The position numbers were made by a program, and so were the translations under genes. The notes beneath the pieces are model-generated. The model was not told the DNA's origin and made no database searches. It saw only the letters and a program-made list of their open reading frames with translations. A stretch of DNA of 64,000 nucleotides from an uncultured bacterium. GTDB lineage: Bacteria > Calescibacteriota > Calescibacteriia > Calescibacteriales > Calescibacteriaceae. This document shows, one piece after another, positions 30,189 through 40,962 of the stretch (position 1 is its first letter; the number at the start of each line of letters is the position of its first letter). Location: positions 1 through 64,000 of the forward strand of contig CALHPK010000011.1 in the NCBI GenBank assembly GCA_938036315.1. The letters are read 5' to 3'.

Positions 30189-30923
30189 ATGCAAAGTAAA
30201 GAAGCCCGAATGGAAGAAAAGGAAAGCGAGATAAGTAGACTTGCTGAGGTTGGACTTATGACTCCATCAATAATACATGATATCAGGGGATACCTTGCAG
30301 TCATAAAAGCTTATGCTCAACTTGGTCTGAAGGACTTTGATCATGAAAGGATGCTGTCAAGATTTGGGAAAATAGTTCAAACAGTAAATTCAATTGAGGA
30401 GCTGATAGAAATTTTTAGAAGCTTTTACATAAAAGGAGAGGTTGTAAAGAGAGAAGTTAAAATTTCAGAAATTACTGAGGAAGCGTTATCAGTAAACTCT
30501 CCAAGATTAGGAGCGGTGACGCTTGTAAAAGATATTGAGGATTTTAGTTTGCAGGCGAATAAAATTCTGCTGAGGCAGGCAATTGCTAATCTCATTTCAA
30601 ATGCTCTGGACGCCGTTGAAAATTCCCAAGAAAAAATCATAGGTATAAAAACTCGGAAAAAAACAAATGAAGGATTCATATGGATATTTGATTCGGGAGA
30701 CGGGATCCCCCCTGAGATCGAAGAGAAAATTTTTTCTCCCTTCTTTACAACGAAAGAAAAAGGGACAGGACTCGGGTTACACATTGCAAAGAAAGTAATA
30801 GATGCTCACGGTGGCGAGATAAAAATCTGCAAGGATTTTCAGGAGAATTTTCCTAAAATAAATAGCAAAAACAGTAACATAATAAAGACAGCTTTTGAAA
30901 TAAAACTTCCTTTAAGGAGGTAA
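30189..30923 (+). CDS. Soluble histidine kinase
   Basis: LMTPSIIHDIRGYLAVIKAYAQLGL (H-box), ANLISNALDAVE (N-box), FDSGDGIPPE, FFTTKEKGTGLGLHIAKKVIDAHGG. Confidence 0.92.
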   Translation: MQSKEARMEEKESEISRLAEVGLMTPSIIHDIRGYLAVIKAYAQLGLKDFDHERMLSRFGKIVQTVNSIEELIEIFRSFYIKGEVVKREVKISEITEEALSVNSPRLGAVTLVKDIEDFSLQANKILLRQAIANLISNALDAVENSQEKIIGIKTRKKTNEGFIWIFDSGDGIPPEIEEKIFSPFFTTKEKGTGLGLHIAKKVIDAHGGEIKICKDFQENFPKINSKNSNIIKTAFEIKLPLRR

Positions 30924-30926
30924 TAT

Positions 30927-31382
30927 ATGAGCGACGACAAAATTCTTATAGTTGATGACGAGCCCGATGTCGCGGAAGTTCTCAATGAAATTTGCACTAT
31001 GGAAGGGTTCAAAACAGATTATGCAAAAACTGGGGAGGAAGGACTTTTGAAGCTCCAGAAAGATGATAATATAAAAGTGGTCTTGCTTGACAAAAACCTC
31101 CCTGGTATTTCAGGTCTTGAGTTTATAAAAAGGGCAAAAAATGATCTGAAGCACTTTGCACAGATAATTTTGGTCACAGGGTATCCATCTGCAGAAGCCT
31201 TCAGAGAAGCAATTAAATCAGGAGCATATACATGTATCACCAAACCGTTTGATGTTGATGAGATATCAAGAGTAATAAAAGATGCCCTAAAGCATTATGA
31301 AAGGGCAAAACAACTCAGACAAGTCGTAATAAGAGATGAAGAAAAAGCTCTAAAGGAGTCTCTTGCCAGACTAAAAAGCTAA
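30927..31382 (+). CDS. Response regulator (receiver domain, short C-terminal tail)
   Basis: ILIVDDEPDVAEVLNEI, VVLLDKNLPGISGLEFI, ILVTGYPSAEAFREAIKSGAYTCITKPFD. Confidence 0.95.
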   Translation: MSDDKILIVDDEPDVAEVLNEICTMEGFKTDYAKTGEEGLLKLQKDDNIKVVLLDKNLPGISGLEFIKRAKNDLKHFAQIILVTGYPSAEAFREAIKSGAYTCITKPFDVDEISRVIKDALKHYERAKQLRQVVIRDEEKALKESLARLKS

Positions 31383-31478
31383 CCTACAAGATCCCTCCAC
31401 ACCTGCAAATCACTCTTAGCATACAAGACCTAAAATAATGCTTAATTTATATAAGGGAAGTATATAAGAGATATTACA

Positions 31479-34400
31479 ATGTACAAGTTTATAAAAAGGA
31501 GCTCGCTTTCATATCTGATTCAACTATATCTGATCCAATTTATTTTAACCTTAACAACCTGCAAAAGAACTGATATTTCACCCAAGATAGAAAAGGTAAT
31601 ACCTGATTTCGCCTGGACAGGTCAAGAAACCCAAGTTCTAATCATAGGAAACAATTTCATCCCAGCGGTTAAAGTAAAGGGCAAAGAAGCAAAAACGGAA
31701 GAAATCCCCCCACTGGTAAAGCTCGGAGATACAGAGCTAAAAATTCTTTCCTTTTCTGAAAGCAAACTAGAGGTGGTTGTACCACCTAAAAAAATTCCGG
31801 GCGAGTATAAGCTTAGGGTTGAGCTTGCAAACAAGGAATCTGCTTCTACAAAATTCAGAATAACAAGGCTACCCAAACCTTATGTAAAGGCAATAACACC
31901 CACCACTATATCAAATAGCAGTGACACAGAAGTTACAATAATAGGTGAAGGTTTTATCGAGATAAGCGAAATCATACTAATAAGCGATTCAGGAGAAACA
32001 ATATCTATAAAAGATTTTAGCTCCTCTTCAACTTCGTTAAGCTTTAAAGTTCCAAAAAAATTTAAAGCTGGAAGTTACAAAGCTATAGTAAAAAATACCG
32101 AGGGTATAACCTCAGAACTCACAGGTGAAGCAATCAAAGTCCTGAAAGGTTCATCACTAAAGGTAAGCACCCAATACAAACTAGATCCATCAACAGGAAA
32201 AATCACTCTGATTTTCAATATTACAAACGAAGGTGAAGTCACAGCCGAGAATATAGATATACAAATAAAATCACAAAATAACACACTCAAAAAAGTAAAC
32301 CTAAGTGAAGTTCCGGGAGGTCAAACAAAAGAAATCTCGGTAGAAATTGAAATAGATGAATCAACACAAATCCTGTACAGCATAAAATTTGAAGACTCTC
32401 TGAACCCTGCCGAACTCTATGAATCCGGAGAGGTAAGCATATGTAAAAATAAGTGGTACAAAGACACCGATGGAGATGGATATGGTAACTCTGACGAAAT
32501 ACTCTACTCCTGCGATAGACCCTCAGGTTACACTCAAAACAACCTTGATTGTAATGACTCAGATAGCAAAATAAACCCAGAAACAGTATGGTTCAAAGAC
32601 CAAGATTCAGATGGATATTCTGACAGCACAACTTACATCGGATGCCAAAATCCCACAGGATACATACTGACCCCACTAAGTCTGGATGACTGCAACGATT
32701 CTGACCCCAATATGAATCCCCAAACCCGCTGGTACATTGACCGCGATGCAGATGGGTACTTCGGCTCATATATTACGCAATGTACTCCCCCAACAATGCA
32801 AGGAAACGTCACGTACATTGCAAAACCACTGGACGATTGCGATGACAACAACCCCAACATAAACCCCAACACTTTATGGTTCAAGGACCAAGACGGAGAT
32901 GGATACTCAGATGGAACAAAGCTAAAGCAGTGCCAAAGACCTGTGGGATTCAAGCTCCCGGCAGAACTTAAAGCAGAATCAGGTGATTGCGATGACACAA
33001 ACCCAGCGCTAAATCCAGAAACAGTCTGGTTCAAGGATCAGGATGGAGACGGATATTCTGACGGGGTAACTTCTAATCAGTGCTTAAGACCCCCTGGCTT
33101 CAAATTATCATCCGAACTTATATCTACATCTGGAGATTGTAACGACGGAAACCCAAAAGAAAAGCCGGGACAAGTCTGGTTCAAAGATCAAGACAATGAT
33201 TCATACTCCGATGGAACTACACAAGTTCAGTGCCCAAGACCTTCAGGATTTAAGCTTCAGGAGGAGCTTGTATCCACTACTGGTGATTGTGATGATTCAG
33301 ATAATTCGGTTCACCCCAATGCTTCCTTGGATTGCAACGATAATAAAGATAACAACTGTGATGGAAAAATTGAAACCTGGGCATATACTGATCTAGATGG
33401 GGATAGATACGCACCTTCCCCAGTATCCGTGTGCGTGGATGTAGTTCCATTCCCAGGACAAATAACAGTAGGTTATGAACTCGGAACTAATGACTGTGAT
33501 GATTCAAATAAAGATATAAATCCAGAAACAGCTTGGTTTAAGGATACAGACAACGATGGATACTCAGACGGCACAACTCAGGTCCAGTGTCCCCAACCCC
33601 CCGGGTATAAACTGCCCGGAGAACTTATAGCAACATCTGGAGATTGTAATGATAGCAACGCCTCTATATACCCTGGAGCTCCTCTGAATTGCAACAACGG
33701 ACAAGATAATGATTGCTCTGGACAGGTTGAAACCTGGTTCTGGCAAGATCAAGATTCAGATACTTGGACAACATCGGTTTCTATCTGTGCAAATACAATG
33801 CCTGAAGGGTTTACCTCTGTTTCAAAGCCCACTGATTGTGATGATAATAACGCCTCTATATACCCTGGTGCTCCTCTGAATTGCAACAATGGAAAAGATA
33901 ATGATTGCTCCGGACATATTGAAACTTGGTTCTGGCAAGATCAGGATTCAGATACTTGGACAACATCGGTTTCTATCTGCGCAAATACAATGCCTGTGGG
34001 GTTTACCTCTGTTTCAAAGCCCACTGATTGTGATGACCTTAATCCGGATGTAAATCCGGGAACTATCTGGTTCAAGGATGCAGACTTTGATAATTACTAT
34101 CCTGTGGGAGGTTCGCAGGTCTCCTGCACTGACCCCTACCCTGAGAACTCTACATATGCTGTTTTATCTCCTGGAGATTGTGATGATAACAACCCAAGCA
34201 TAAACCCTGGTGCTTCTGAAGTTTGTAACGGAATAGATGATAACTGTAATCTCTTAGTTGATGAAGGTTGTGGACTGCCACCCTGTCCAACTTCAATAGT
34301 TGTTTCATCGTATTTGGCAACTGCAACAGGTAGAGTAGACGTGTTTATAACATGGAATGACATAGCTACAAACGAACAAGGCTTTGTTGTAGAAAAGAGC

Positions 34401-37202
34401 AAAACACAAGATTTCACTGAAAAACTGACTTATATCATTCCTACCCCAAATATTACATCATTTACTGAACAGTTTGTGGAACCTCTAACGAGGTTGTACT
34501 ACCGTGTTTATGCATATAACCAAACAGGAACTTGCACACCAACCATCTATTCATCAGTTGATACACCAGCTGGACTTCTCTTTGCCTACGCACTAACAGG
34601 TACAATATCGGACACAATGGGCATACCAATAAATCCACTTGTGTTTGATCTCAATAATGATGGTAAGAAAGAAATTATCATCTCCGACAATTCAAATTAC
34701 CTTTATGCCATATCCTTTCAAATTACCTTAAAAGTATCTGCTACCCCACTATGGGTATACTATACGGGACTTTTAGGCGGAATAATATCAACTCCAGCAC
34801 TCGCAATTTACAATGGAAATGCAACCATTATAGCCCCTGTGCAAAACGTTGCTAACTCTTCGATTCGACTTATTAAGCCAACCGGGAATCTCGAAAGGAG
34901 TATACCTGTTACTTTGGGCAACCCATATCCTGTTGTAGTAACCGATATAAACTCTGACGGAATTTTCGATATGATCATAGTTGTAAATTCCTCATCCTCA
35001 TTAGACTCATCAGTTATGGGATACAGTGCAGGTGGCTCTCAACTTTTCTCGAAAAACTTTACATTAACATTAGAGCGAATGATGTCTCACTCTGCAATAG
35101 TAAAATTCCCTAATGCCTCTACAACCTATGCTATCTGCTCAAATAAAGGTAGACTCCGAGTTATGAGAGGAGCAGAAGAAGAAATGGTTTACTATATTTC
35201 TGGTGAGCCCCAGATCTATACTCCGCAAGTTGCAGATGTTGACAAAGATGGCATATATGAAATAGCTTTCGGAGCAAGTGACAATAAATTCAGAATAATC
35301 AGAGCAATAAAAAATCCAATCTTGAAATATACCACAGGTGGAGAAATTATATCAAAACTTGCATTCTCAGATTTCAATCAAGATGGCGTCACAGATCTGG
35401 TCTTCACCTCGCTTGATAGAAAATTCTACGCAATAAGTGGAACGAACCAAGCACTAATATGCCAAATAACAACTGGCGGCAATATTTGGTCATCTCCCGC
35501 AACGGTAGATATAAACTCAGATGGAATCCCAGATGTAGTATTTGGCTCAGACGATGGAAAACTTTATGCAGTGCGAATTTCACCTTGTTCAACCTTATGG
35601 ACTTTTAACGCTGGTCAAGGTGAAATAAGGTCATCACCAACTATAGCAGATATAGATCTTGATGGAAGTGAAGAAATAGTTTTCGGATATAAGGAAGGGG
35701 GTACAGGAGCGGTTATTGCGCTTTCAAAAAGTGGAACTCCTAAGTGGGTAACTCAAACAATAGGAGGGGTTTTATCTACTCCAGCCATTGCCGACATAAA
35801 TGGAGATGGAACAGTCGAAGTGGTTGTTGGAAGTGAGGACCCTGGCGGAGCACAACCGGGGTCGGTGTACATAATATCTGGTACAAATGGTACAATACTA
35901 AAAAGAGTTACAAATGATGGGCAAGGTAGTAATTTAGCTCATGTCAGAGTCAGTCCAGCTTTGTATGATATAAATGGGGATGGATTCCTTGATGTAATCT
36001 TTGCTGATTCTAATGAGAAACTTTATGCACTAAGCGGAACAAGTGTAAATGCACCTCAGAACCAGTATTACTACCTTTGGGTAACAACCTATCAAGGTAT
36101 CGGGAAACAAGCACCAGCCCCGGGTGGACTCCCCTCGTCTCCTATAATTTTCAAATATGGAGGCTCAATATATATTGTCATCGGCTCGGAAGGAAAAGGA
36201 GTTTATGTTATAAGCGCCGGAGCAAATGGAACAAGCTTATACAGTCAATTTGTTACTGGGCAGAGATGCTACTCAACTCCTGCAACATCTGACTTCAATT
36301 TAGATGGAGTTCCTGACATAGTCTTCGGATGCGATGACCGAAAAGTTTATATATATGATATGAATTCGAACCTTTTAAACTCGTTCGAAACCGCTGGTCA
36401 AGTTCGTTCATCACCACAAATTTATGACTTTAACGGAGACAAACATCCAGATATAGGTATAGGATCAAATGACAAAAATGCATATATACTTGATCCGCAA
36501 CTTATCTGTGAATATAATGTCGGCGCTCAAGTTCGGACTCCACCTGCTTTCTTTGATTTACAAGGAGATGGATTACTTGAAATTGTCTTCGGCGATGAAA
36601 ATAACAGAGTATATGTTATAAGGGCAACAAATTGCTCCCTGGTGTGGAATAAGACATTCTCGGGATCAGTCCGGTCCTCTTTCTCTTCTTTTGATGCAAA
36701 TCAAGATGGGATTCCTGATATAGCCTTTGGAATTTCTAATGCAAAAGAGATCTTAATCATCTCTGGTTTAGATGGTCAAAATATATCTCCATTCCCATTA
36801 ACCGCAGAAGGTGAACCAATAGCAACCCCTGTAATTTCAGACATAGATGGAGATGGTCATATTGAAATTGTGGTTGCTGCTGGGAGTAAAGTCTATGCGT
36901 GGAGATTAACAACCTCGGCTACAACATCTGTTCCCTGGCCAGAATATGCTAATAACAGGCACAGAACAGGTCTATTTGGTTATGAAATCTCATCTTTGAT
37001 GGCGCCGGCTTACCCCACTGGACTTGTAGAGTCAGCCAATACAGATAAAGTAGATGGCACCAGCATCGGCTTCTACAATGATTTCAATTACGGTTGCTCA
37101 ACTTCACAAAAGCCTATCATTACACTTATCACCTCCATAATCCTTATAACAATGATAATAAATAAAATAATAAATAAAAAAAGAAAGATGATAAGTAAGT
37201 AA
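31479..37202 (+). CDS. Giant surface protein: IPT/TIG domains, MopE-type metal-binding repeats, FG-GAP-like repeats, C-terminal Cys-TM-basic tail
   Basis: 1907 aa; IPT-like VIPDFAWTGQETQVLIIGNNF; many DCDDxNPxxNPxTxWFKDQDGDGYSDG repeats; many DINSDGIPDVVFGSDDGKLYAV repeats; tail NYGCSTSQKPIITLITSIILITMIINKIINKKRKMISK. Confidence 0.9.
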   Translation: MYKFIKRSSLSYLIQLYLIQFILTLTTCKRTDISPKIEKVIPDFAWTGQETQVLIIGNNFIPAVKVKGKEAKTEEIPPLVKLGDTELKILSFSESKLEVVVPPKKIPGEYKLRVELANKESASTKFRITRLPKPYVKAITPTTISNSSDTEVTIIGEGFIEISEIILISDSGETISIKDFSSSSTSLSFKVPKKFKAGSYKAIVKNTEGITSELTGEAIKVLKGSSLKVSTQYKLDPSTGKITLIFNITNEGEVTAENIDIQIKSQNNTLKKVNLSEVPGGQTKEISVEIEIDESTQILYSIKFEDSLNPAELYESGEVSICKNKWYKDTDGDGYGNSDEILYSCDRPSGYTQNNLDCNDSDSKINPETVWFKDQDSDGYSDSTTYIGCQNPTGYILTPLSLDDCNDSDPNMNPQTRWYIDRDADGYFGSYITQCTPPTMQGNVTYIAKPLDDCDDNNPNINPNTLWFKDQDGDGYSDGTKLKQCQRPVGFKLPAELKAESGDCDDTNPALNPETVWFKDQDGDGYSDGVTSNQCLRPPGFKLSSELISTSGDCNDGNPKEKPGQVWFKDQDNDSYSDGTTQVQCPRPSGFKLQEELVSTTGDCDDSDNSVHPNASLDCNDNKDNNCDGKIETWAYTDLDGDRYAPSPVSVCVDVVPFPGQITVGYELGTNDCDDSNKDINPETAWFKDTDNDGYSDGTTQVQCPQPPGYKLPGELIATSGDCNDSNASIYPGAPLNCNNGQDNDCSGQVETWFWQDQDSDTWTTSVSICANTMPEGFTSVSKPTDCDDNNASIYPGAPLNCNNGKDNDCSGHIETWFWQDQDSDTWTTSVSICANTMPVGFTSVSKPTDCDDLNPDVNPGTIWFKDADFDNYYPVGGSQVSCTDPYPENSTYAVLSPGDCDDNNPSINPGASEVCNGIDDNCNLLVDEGCGLPPCPTSIVVSSYLATATGRVDVFITWNDIATNEQGFVVEKSKTQDFTEKLTYIIPTPNITSFTEQFVEPLTRLYYRVYAYNQTGTCTPTIYSSVDTPAGLLFAYALTGTISDTMGIPINPLVFDLNNDGKKEIIISDNSNYLYAISFQITLKVSATPLWVYYTGLLGGIISTPALAIYNGNATIIAPVQNVANSSIRLIKPTGNLERSIPVTLGNPYPVVVTDINSDGIFDMIIVVNSSSSLDSSVMGYSAGGSQLFSKNFTLTLERMMSHSAIVKFPNASTTYAICSNKGRLRVMRGAEEEMVYYISGEPQIYTPQVADVDKDGIYEIAFGASDNKFRIIRAIKNPILKYTTGGEIISKLAFSDFNQDGVTDLVFTSLDRKFYAISGTNQALICQITTGGNIWSSPATVDINSDGIPDVVFGSDDGKLYAVRISPCSTLWTFNAGQGEIRSSPTIADIDLDGSEEIVFGYKEGGTGAVIALSKSGTPKWVTQTIGGVLSTPAIADINGDGTVEVVVGSEDPGGAQPGSVYIISGTNGTILKRVTNDGQGSNLAHVRVSPALYDINGDGFLDVIFADSNEKLYALSGTSVNAPQNQYYYLWVTTYQGIGKQAPAPGGLPSSPIIFKYGGSIYIVIGSEGKGVYVISAGANGTSLYSQFVTGQRCYSTPATSDFNLDGVPDIVFGCDDRKVYIYDMNSNLLNSFETAGQVRSSPQIYDFNGDKHPDIGIGSNDKNAYILDPQLICEYNVGAQVRTPPAFFDLQGDGLLEIVFGDENNRVYVIRATNCSLVWNKTFSGSVRSSFSSFDANQDGIPDIAFGISNAKEILIISGLDGQNISPFPLTAEGEPIATPVISDIDGDGHIEIVVAAGSKVYAWRLTTSATTSVPWPEYANNRHRTGLFGYEISSLMAPAYPTGLVESANTDKVDGTSIGFYNDFNYGCSTSQKPIITLITSIILITMIINKIINKKRKMISK
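33660..34043. repeat. 192-bp in-frame near-identical tandem repeat, 2 copies
   Basis: Both copies encode ASIYPGAPLNCNNG(Q/K)DNDCSG(Q/H)(V/I)ETWFWQDQDSDTWTTSVSICANTMP(E/V)GFTSVSKPTDCDD. Confidence 0.93.
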
Positions 37203-37393
37203 ATAAGTAAGTAACTTTATATCCTCCTCAAACTTCCTACGTCTATCAGAAAAATAAAATCTCCTGCTACTGCAATTACATCACAGCAAAGGAAAATGAA
37301 ATTTGAATTGAATGGAGAATTGAACCGAAATGAATCCAGAAAGAACATGAAACATCAGCCATAAAAGTACAAAATTTTAAAATTAAATAAACG

Positions 37394-39472
37394 ATGAGTG
37401 TTGTAACAGAAGGATGCGAGAAAATGCTCTGGGAGATTGCGTATAATCTTTGGTGGTCTTGGGACCCCAAAGCTAAAAACATATTTGAAATACTTGACCC
37501 AATAGTATGGCAAGAATCTATAGAAAATCCCATAGAATTTCTGGGAAAAATTGACCTGCAAGAGCGCCTCAAAAACCAGCAAATAGTAAACTTGATAAAC
37601 TATGTATACACAAGATTCAAAAACTATATGATGAAACACTCACATTATGAGGACATATTTAAAAACCCTATTGTTTTCATTTCAGCTGAATACGGATTGC
37701 ATCACTCTTTGCCTATCTATGCAGGGGGACTTGGGTTTCTCGCTGGAGATATCCTCAAGGAAAGTAGCGATATGGGATTTCCTATGATTGGTATAGGTTT
37801 TATGTACCCTCAAGGATATGTGAAACAAAAAATAAGAGAGGATGGATGGCAGGAGGAAGAATTCTTCTCAGGAAGTAAGGAGAAGATTCCGGCTCAACAA
37901 CTTGTAGACAAAGATGGAAACCCAATCAAACTATCTGTCCCATTCAAAGATGATAAAATTTTTTTCAAAGTCTGGAAAGTAAACGTCGGAAAAACTCCTC
38001 TTTTCCTTATAGACACCGATACTGAAGAAAATCCTCCTGAAAATAGGGGAATATCATCTAAACTCTACATAGGAGATAAAATAGTAAAGCTTAAGCAGAA
38101 AATAGTTCTTGGATTTGGAGCTATAGCACTTGTGAAAAAATTAGGAATAAAACCAACTGGATTTCACATAAACGAGGATTATCCATCATTTGCATGCCTT
38201 GGACTTCTTGTGGAAGAAGTATCCAAAGGGAAAAGCTTCGAAGACGCTCTAAAATTTGTCAGAGCAAAATTTCTATTTACAACGCACACTCCTCTTCGGG
38301 CTGCAGTCAATATATATCCTCCGGATATGCTAAGAGAATACCTGAGCTTCACAGAAAAATATGGAATCAAAATAGATAAAATTTTAGAACTCGGGGTAAA
38401 TCCCGATAATCCATCTGAGGGTTTCAACGCAACCGTTATGGCAATGAGATTATCAAAATACATAAACGCTGTAAGCAGAACCCATCAGGAAGTCACAAGA
38501 AAAATATGGAAGTTTGCAAGCTATGAAGAAATGAAAATAGATTATGTGACAAACGGGATACACATCCCAACATGGATATGCCCAACCCTAAGAGAAGTCA
38601 TTGAAAAATATCTTGGAGAAGACTGGACAGAACTACAAGACAAAAAATTCGTCTGGGAAATGTTCAACTCAATACCAAATGAACTTTTATGGGAAATTCA
38701 TATCAAGAACAAAAAAATAATGATAGATCACATAATAGAAAGGGCAAGAAGAATCTGGGCAAAAGAGAGAAAACAAAGCATAGTGGCAGAAGGAATTTTT
38801 TTTGACCCCGATTACCTAACCATAGGGTTTGCAAGAAGAATAACTGGATACAAAAGAGCGGATCTAATTCTCTACGACACAGAAAGACTGAAAAAGATTC
38901 TTCTTAACCCAGCAAGACCTGTTCAGATAATCTTTGCAGGCAAGGCTCATCCAGAAGATATAGATGGTAAAAAGACAATCCAAAGAATATACAACATAGC
39001 CAAAGATCCAGAATTTCAGGGTAGAATTGCCTTCATTGAAGATTACGATGAAAGATTGGCACATTATCTTGTCAAGGGAGTAGATGTATGGCTTAACAAT
39101 CCTATGCCGCCACTTGAAGCGTGTGGGACAAGTGGGATGAAAGCATCAGTAAACGGAGTTCTGCATATTTCGGTACTTGACGGCTGGTGGCCTGAAGGGT
39201 TCAACGGCAAAAATGGATGGGCATTCGGTGGAGACAAAACTGAAGACAGCTCACAAGATCCGAACGCCTCAGATGCAAATCAAATCTATAACCTAATCGA
39301 ACAAGAAATCGTTCCACTTTACTACGACAGAAACGAAAAGGGAATTCCAGAAAAATGGGTTGAAAAAATGAAAGAAGCAATAAAAACAATTGCTCCGAAT
39401 TTTTCGGCAAGAAGAATGCTGAAAGAATACATTGATAAATTTTACTCAAAGCTACTAGAAGCCTGCGACTAA
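37394..39472 (+). CDS. glgP: Alpha-glucan phosphorylase (GT35)
   Basis: AYNLWWSWDPKAKNIF, FISAEYGLHHSLPIYAGGLGFLAGDILKESSDMG, EACGTSGMKASVNGVLHISVLDGWWPEGFNGKNGWAFG. Confidence 0.95.
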   Translation: MSVVTEGCEKMLWEIAYNLWWSWDPKAKNIFEILDPIVWQESIENPIEFLGKIDLQERLKNQQIVNLINYVYTRFKNYMMKHSHYEDIFKNPIVFISAEYGLHHSLPIYAGGLGFLAGDILKESSDMGFPMIGIGFMYPQGYVKQKIREDGWQEEEFFSGSKEKIPAQQLVDKDGNPIKLSVPFKDDKIFFKVWKVNVGKTPLFLIDTDTEENPPENRGISSKLYIGDKIVKLKQKIVLGFGAIALVKKLGIKPTGFHINEDYPSFACLGLLVEEVSKGKSFEDALKFVRAKFLFTTHTPLRAAVNIYPPDMLREYLSFTEKYGIKIDKILELGVNPDNPSEGFNATVMAMRLSKYINAVSRTHQEVTRKIWKFASYEEMKIDYVTNGIHIPTWICPTLREVIEKYLGEDWTELQDKKFVWEMFNSIPNELLWEIHIKNKKIMIDHIIERARRIWAKERKQSIVAEGIFFDPDYLTIGFARRITGYKRADLILYDTERLKKILLNPARPVQIIFAGKAHPEDIDGKKTIQRIYNIAKDPEFQGRIAFIEDYDERLAHYLVKGVDVWLNNPMPPLEACGTSGMKASVNGVLHISVLDGWWPEGFNGKNGWAFGGDKTEDSSQDPNASDANQIYNLIEQEIVPLYYDRNEKGIPEKWVEKMKEAIKTIAPNFSARRMLKEYIDKFYSKLLEACD

Positions 39473-39491
39473 GTCCGAGCAATATCAAAAA

Positions 39492-40958
39492 ATGAAAAAG
39501 CTATATCTTCTTTTCTGGTGGCACATGCATCAACCCCTGTATAAAGACCCCGAAACGGAAATATATGAACTGCCCTGGACTCTCCTCCACGCACTAAAAG
39601 ATTACAGGGACTTCCCTTTATATCTTGATGACTTCAAAATCAAATGCAACTTCAACCTGACCCCTGTTCTTATAGATCAGATTCAGGAATACTCAGAAAA
39701 AAAAGAAAAAACAAAGTGTATGCTTCTTGATTGCACTCTAAAGCAACCAGATGAACTTACTCTCCACGAAAAATCATTCCTTGCTGAGCTGATAAAAATT
39801 CTTCCTGAAAAACTACTTTCTGTAATCCCACACCTGAAAAGCGAAGTTATCAACAACTCGGCAGAAAAATTCCCCACCCTTGATGTCCAGATTCTCTATC
39901 TTCTCGCATGGGCAGGAAATAAGGCCAAAAACGCAGAAGCAATAAAAACTTTACTACAGAAGGGCAAAAATTACACCCAAGCAGATAAATATTCCTTGAT
40001 CCAAGAAATATTCAACATAATAAAGGAGGTAATTCCAACATACAAAAGGCTAAAAGATGAAGGAAGAATATCAATATCAACATCTGCATATTATCATCCG
40101 ATTCTCCCGCTTCTATTTAATATTGAGTCAGCAAAAGAAGCTGTTCCCCAAATTCAACTACCAACCATAAAAACAGATTTTTCAACGGATGGTAAGATTC
40201 AGATAGATAAAGCCATAAAAAAATTTGAAGATGTGTTTTCACAAAAACTAAGATTTTTGTGGCCACCGGAAGGGGGCGTAAGCGAAAAAGTATGCTCAGA
40301 ACTGAATGAAAGAAAAATAAAAGCAATAGCCACAGATGAAGAGATCTTATTTAACTCCTACGCAAAAGAAAAATCCCTTATATACAAAAGATGGAATTTT
40401 AACGGAATAACAATCCTTTTCAGAGATAGAGAACTAAGCGACCTTATCGGATTTGTGTATCAAAACTGGGATGCAGAACACGCTACAGCCGACTTCCTCT
40501 CAAAACTCAAAAAAATACACGATAGCGTAGAATGGAATCCTTTGGTATCTGTAATATTAGACGGAGAAAACTGCTGGGAATATTACCCACAAAACGGAGA
40601 TGATTTCATAAAAAAACTTTATTCAAAAATTGAAAAAGAAAAATGGATAGAAACAATAACTCTTGATGAAATTGAAAATATTGATGTGCCAGAAGAAAAG
40701 CTTCCGAAAATAGTAGCTGGGAGCTGGGTAGGAGGCAACTTCCTCAAATGGATTGGGTCCCCAGAAAAAAACAAATACTGGGAGATGCTTGCTGATGCAA
40801 AATTAAAGAAACCGGACTCAAAAAACTATGAAAACTTGCTGGTATCTCAGGGCAGTGATTGGTTCTGGTGGCAAGGAGAAGGAAATGTTCCCTTCGTGCA
40901 GAAATTTGACAAGCTTTTCAGAAATAACCTGAAAAAATTCTCCGAAAATTATCTTTAA
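39492..40958 (+). CDS. Glycoside hydrolase family 57 (alpha-amylase/4-alpha-glucanotransferase-like)
   Basis: LLFWWHMHQPLYKDPETEIYELPWTLLHALKDY, LRFLWPPEGGVSEKVC, VILDGENCWEYYPQNGDDFI. Confidence 0.93.
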   Translation: MKKLYLLFWWHMHQPLYKDPETEIYELPWTLLHALKDYRDFPLYLDDFKIKCNFNLTPVLIDQIQEYSEKKEKTKCMLLDCTLKQPDELTLHEKSFLAELIKILPEKLLSVIPHLKSEVINNSAEKFPTLDVQILYLLAWAGNKAKNAEAIKTLLQKGKNYTQADKYSLIQEIFNIIKEVIPTYKRLKDEGRISISTSAYYHPILPLLFNIESAKEAVPQIQLPTIKTDFSTDGKIQIDKAIKKFEDVFSQKLRFLWPPEGGVSEKVCSELNERKIKAIATDEEILFNSYAKEKSLIYKRWNFNGITILFRDRELSDLIGFVYQNWDAEHATADFLSKLKKIHDSVEWNPLVSVILDGENCWEYYPQNGDDFIKKLYSKIEKEKWIETITLDEIENIDVPEEKLPKIVAGSWVGGNFLKWIGSPEKNKYWEMLADAKLKKPDSKNYENLLVSQGSDWFWWQGEGNVPFVQKFDKLFRNNLKKFSENYL

Positions 40959-40962
40959 AGCT

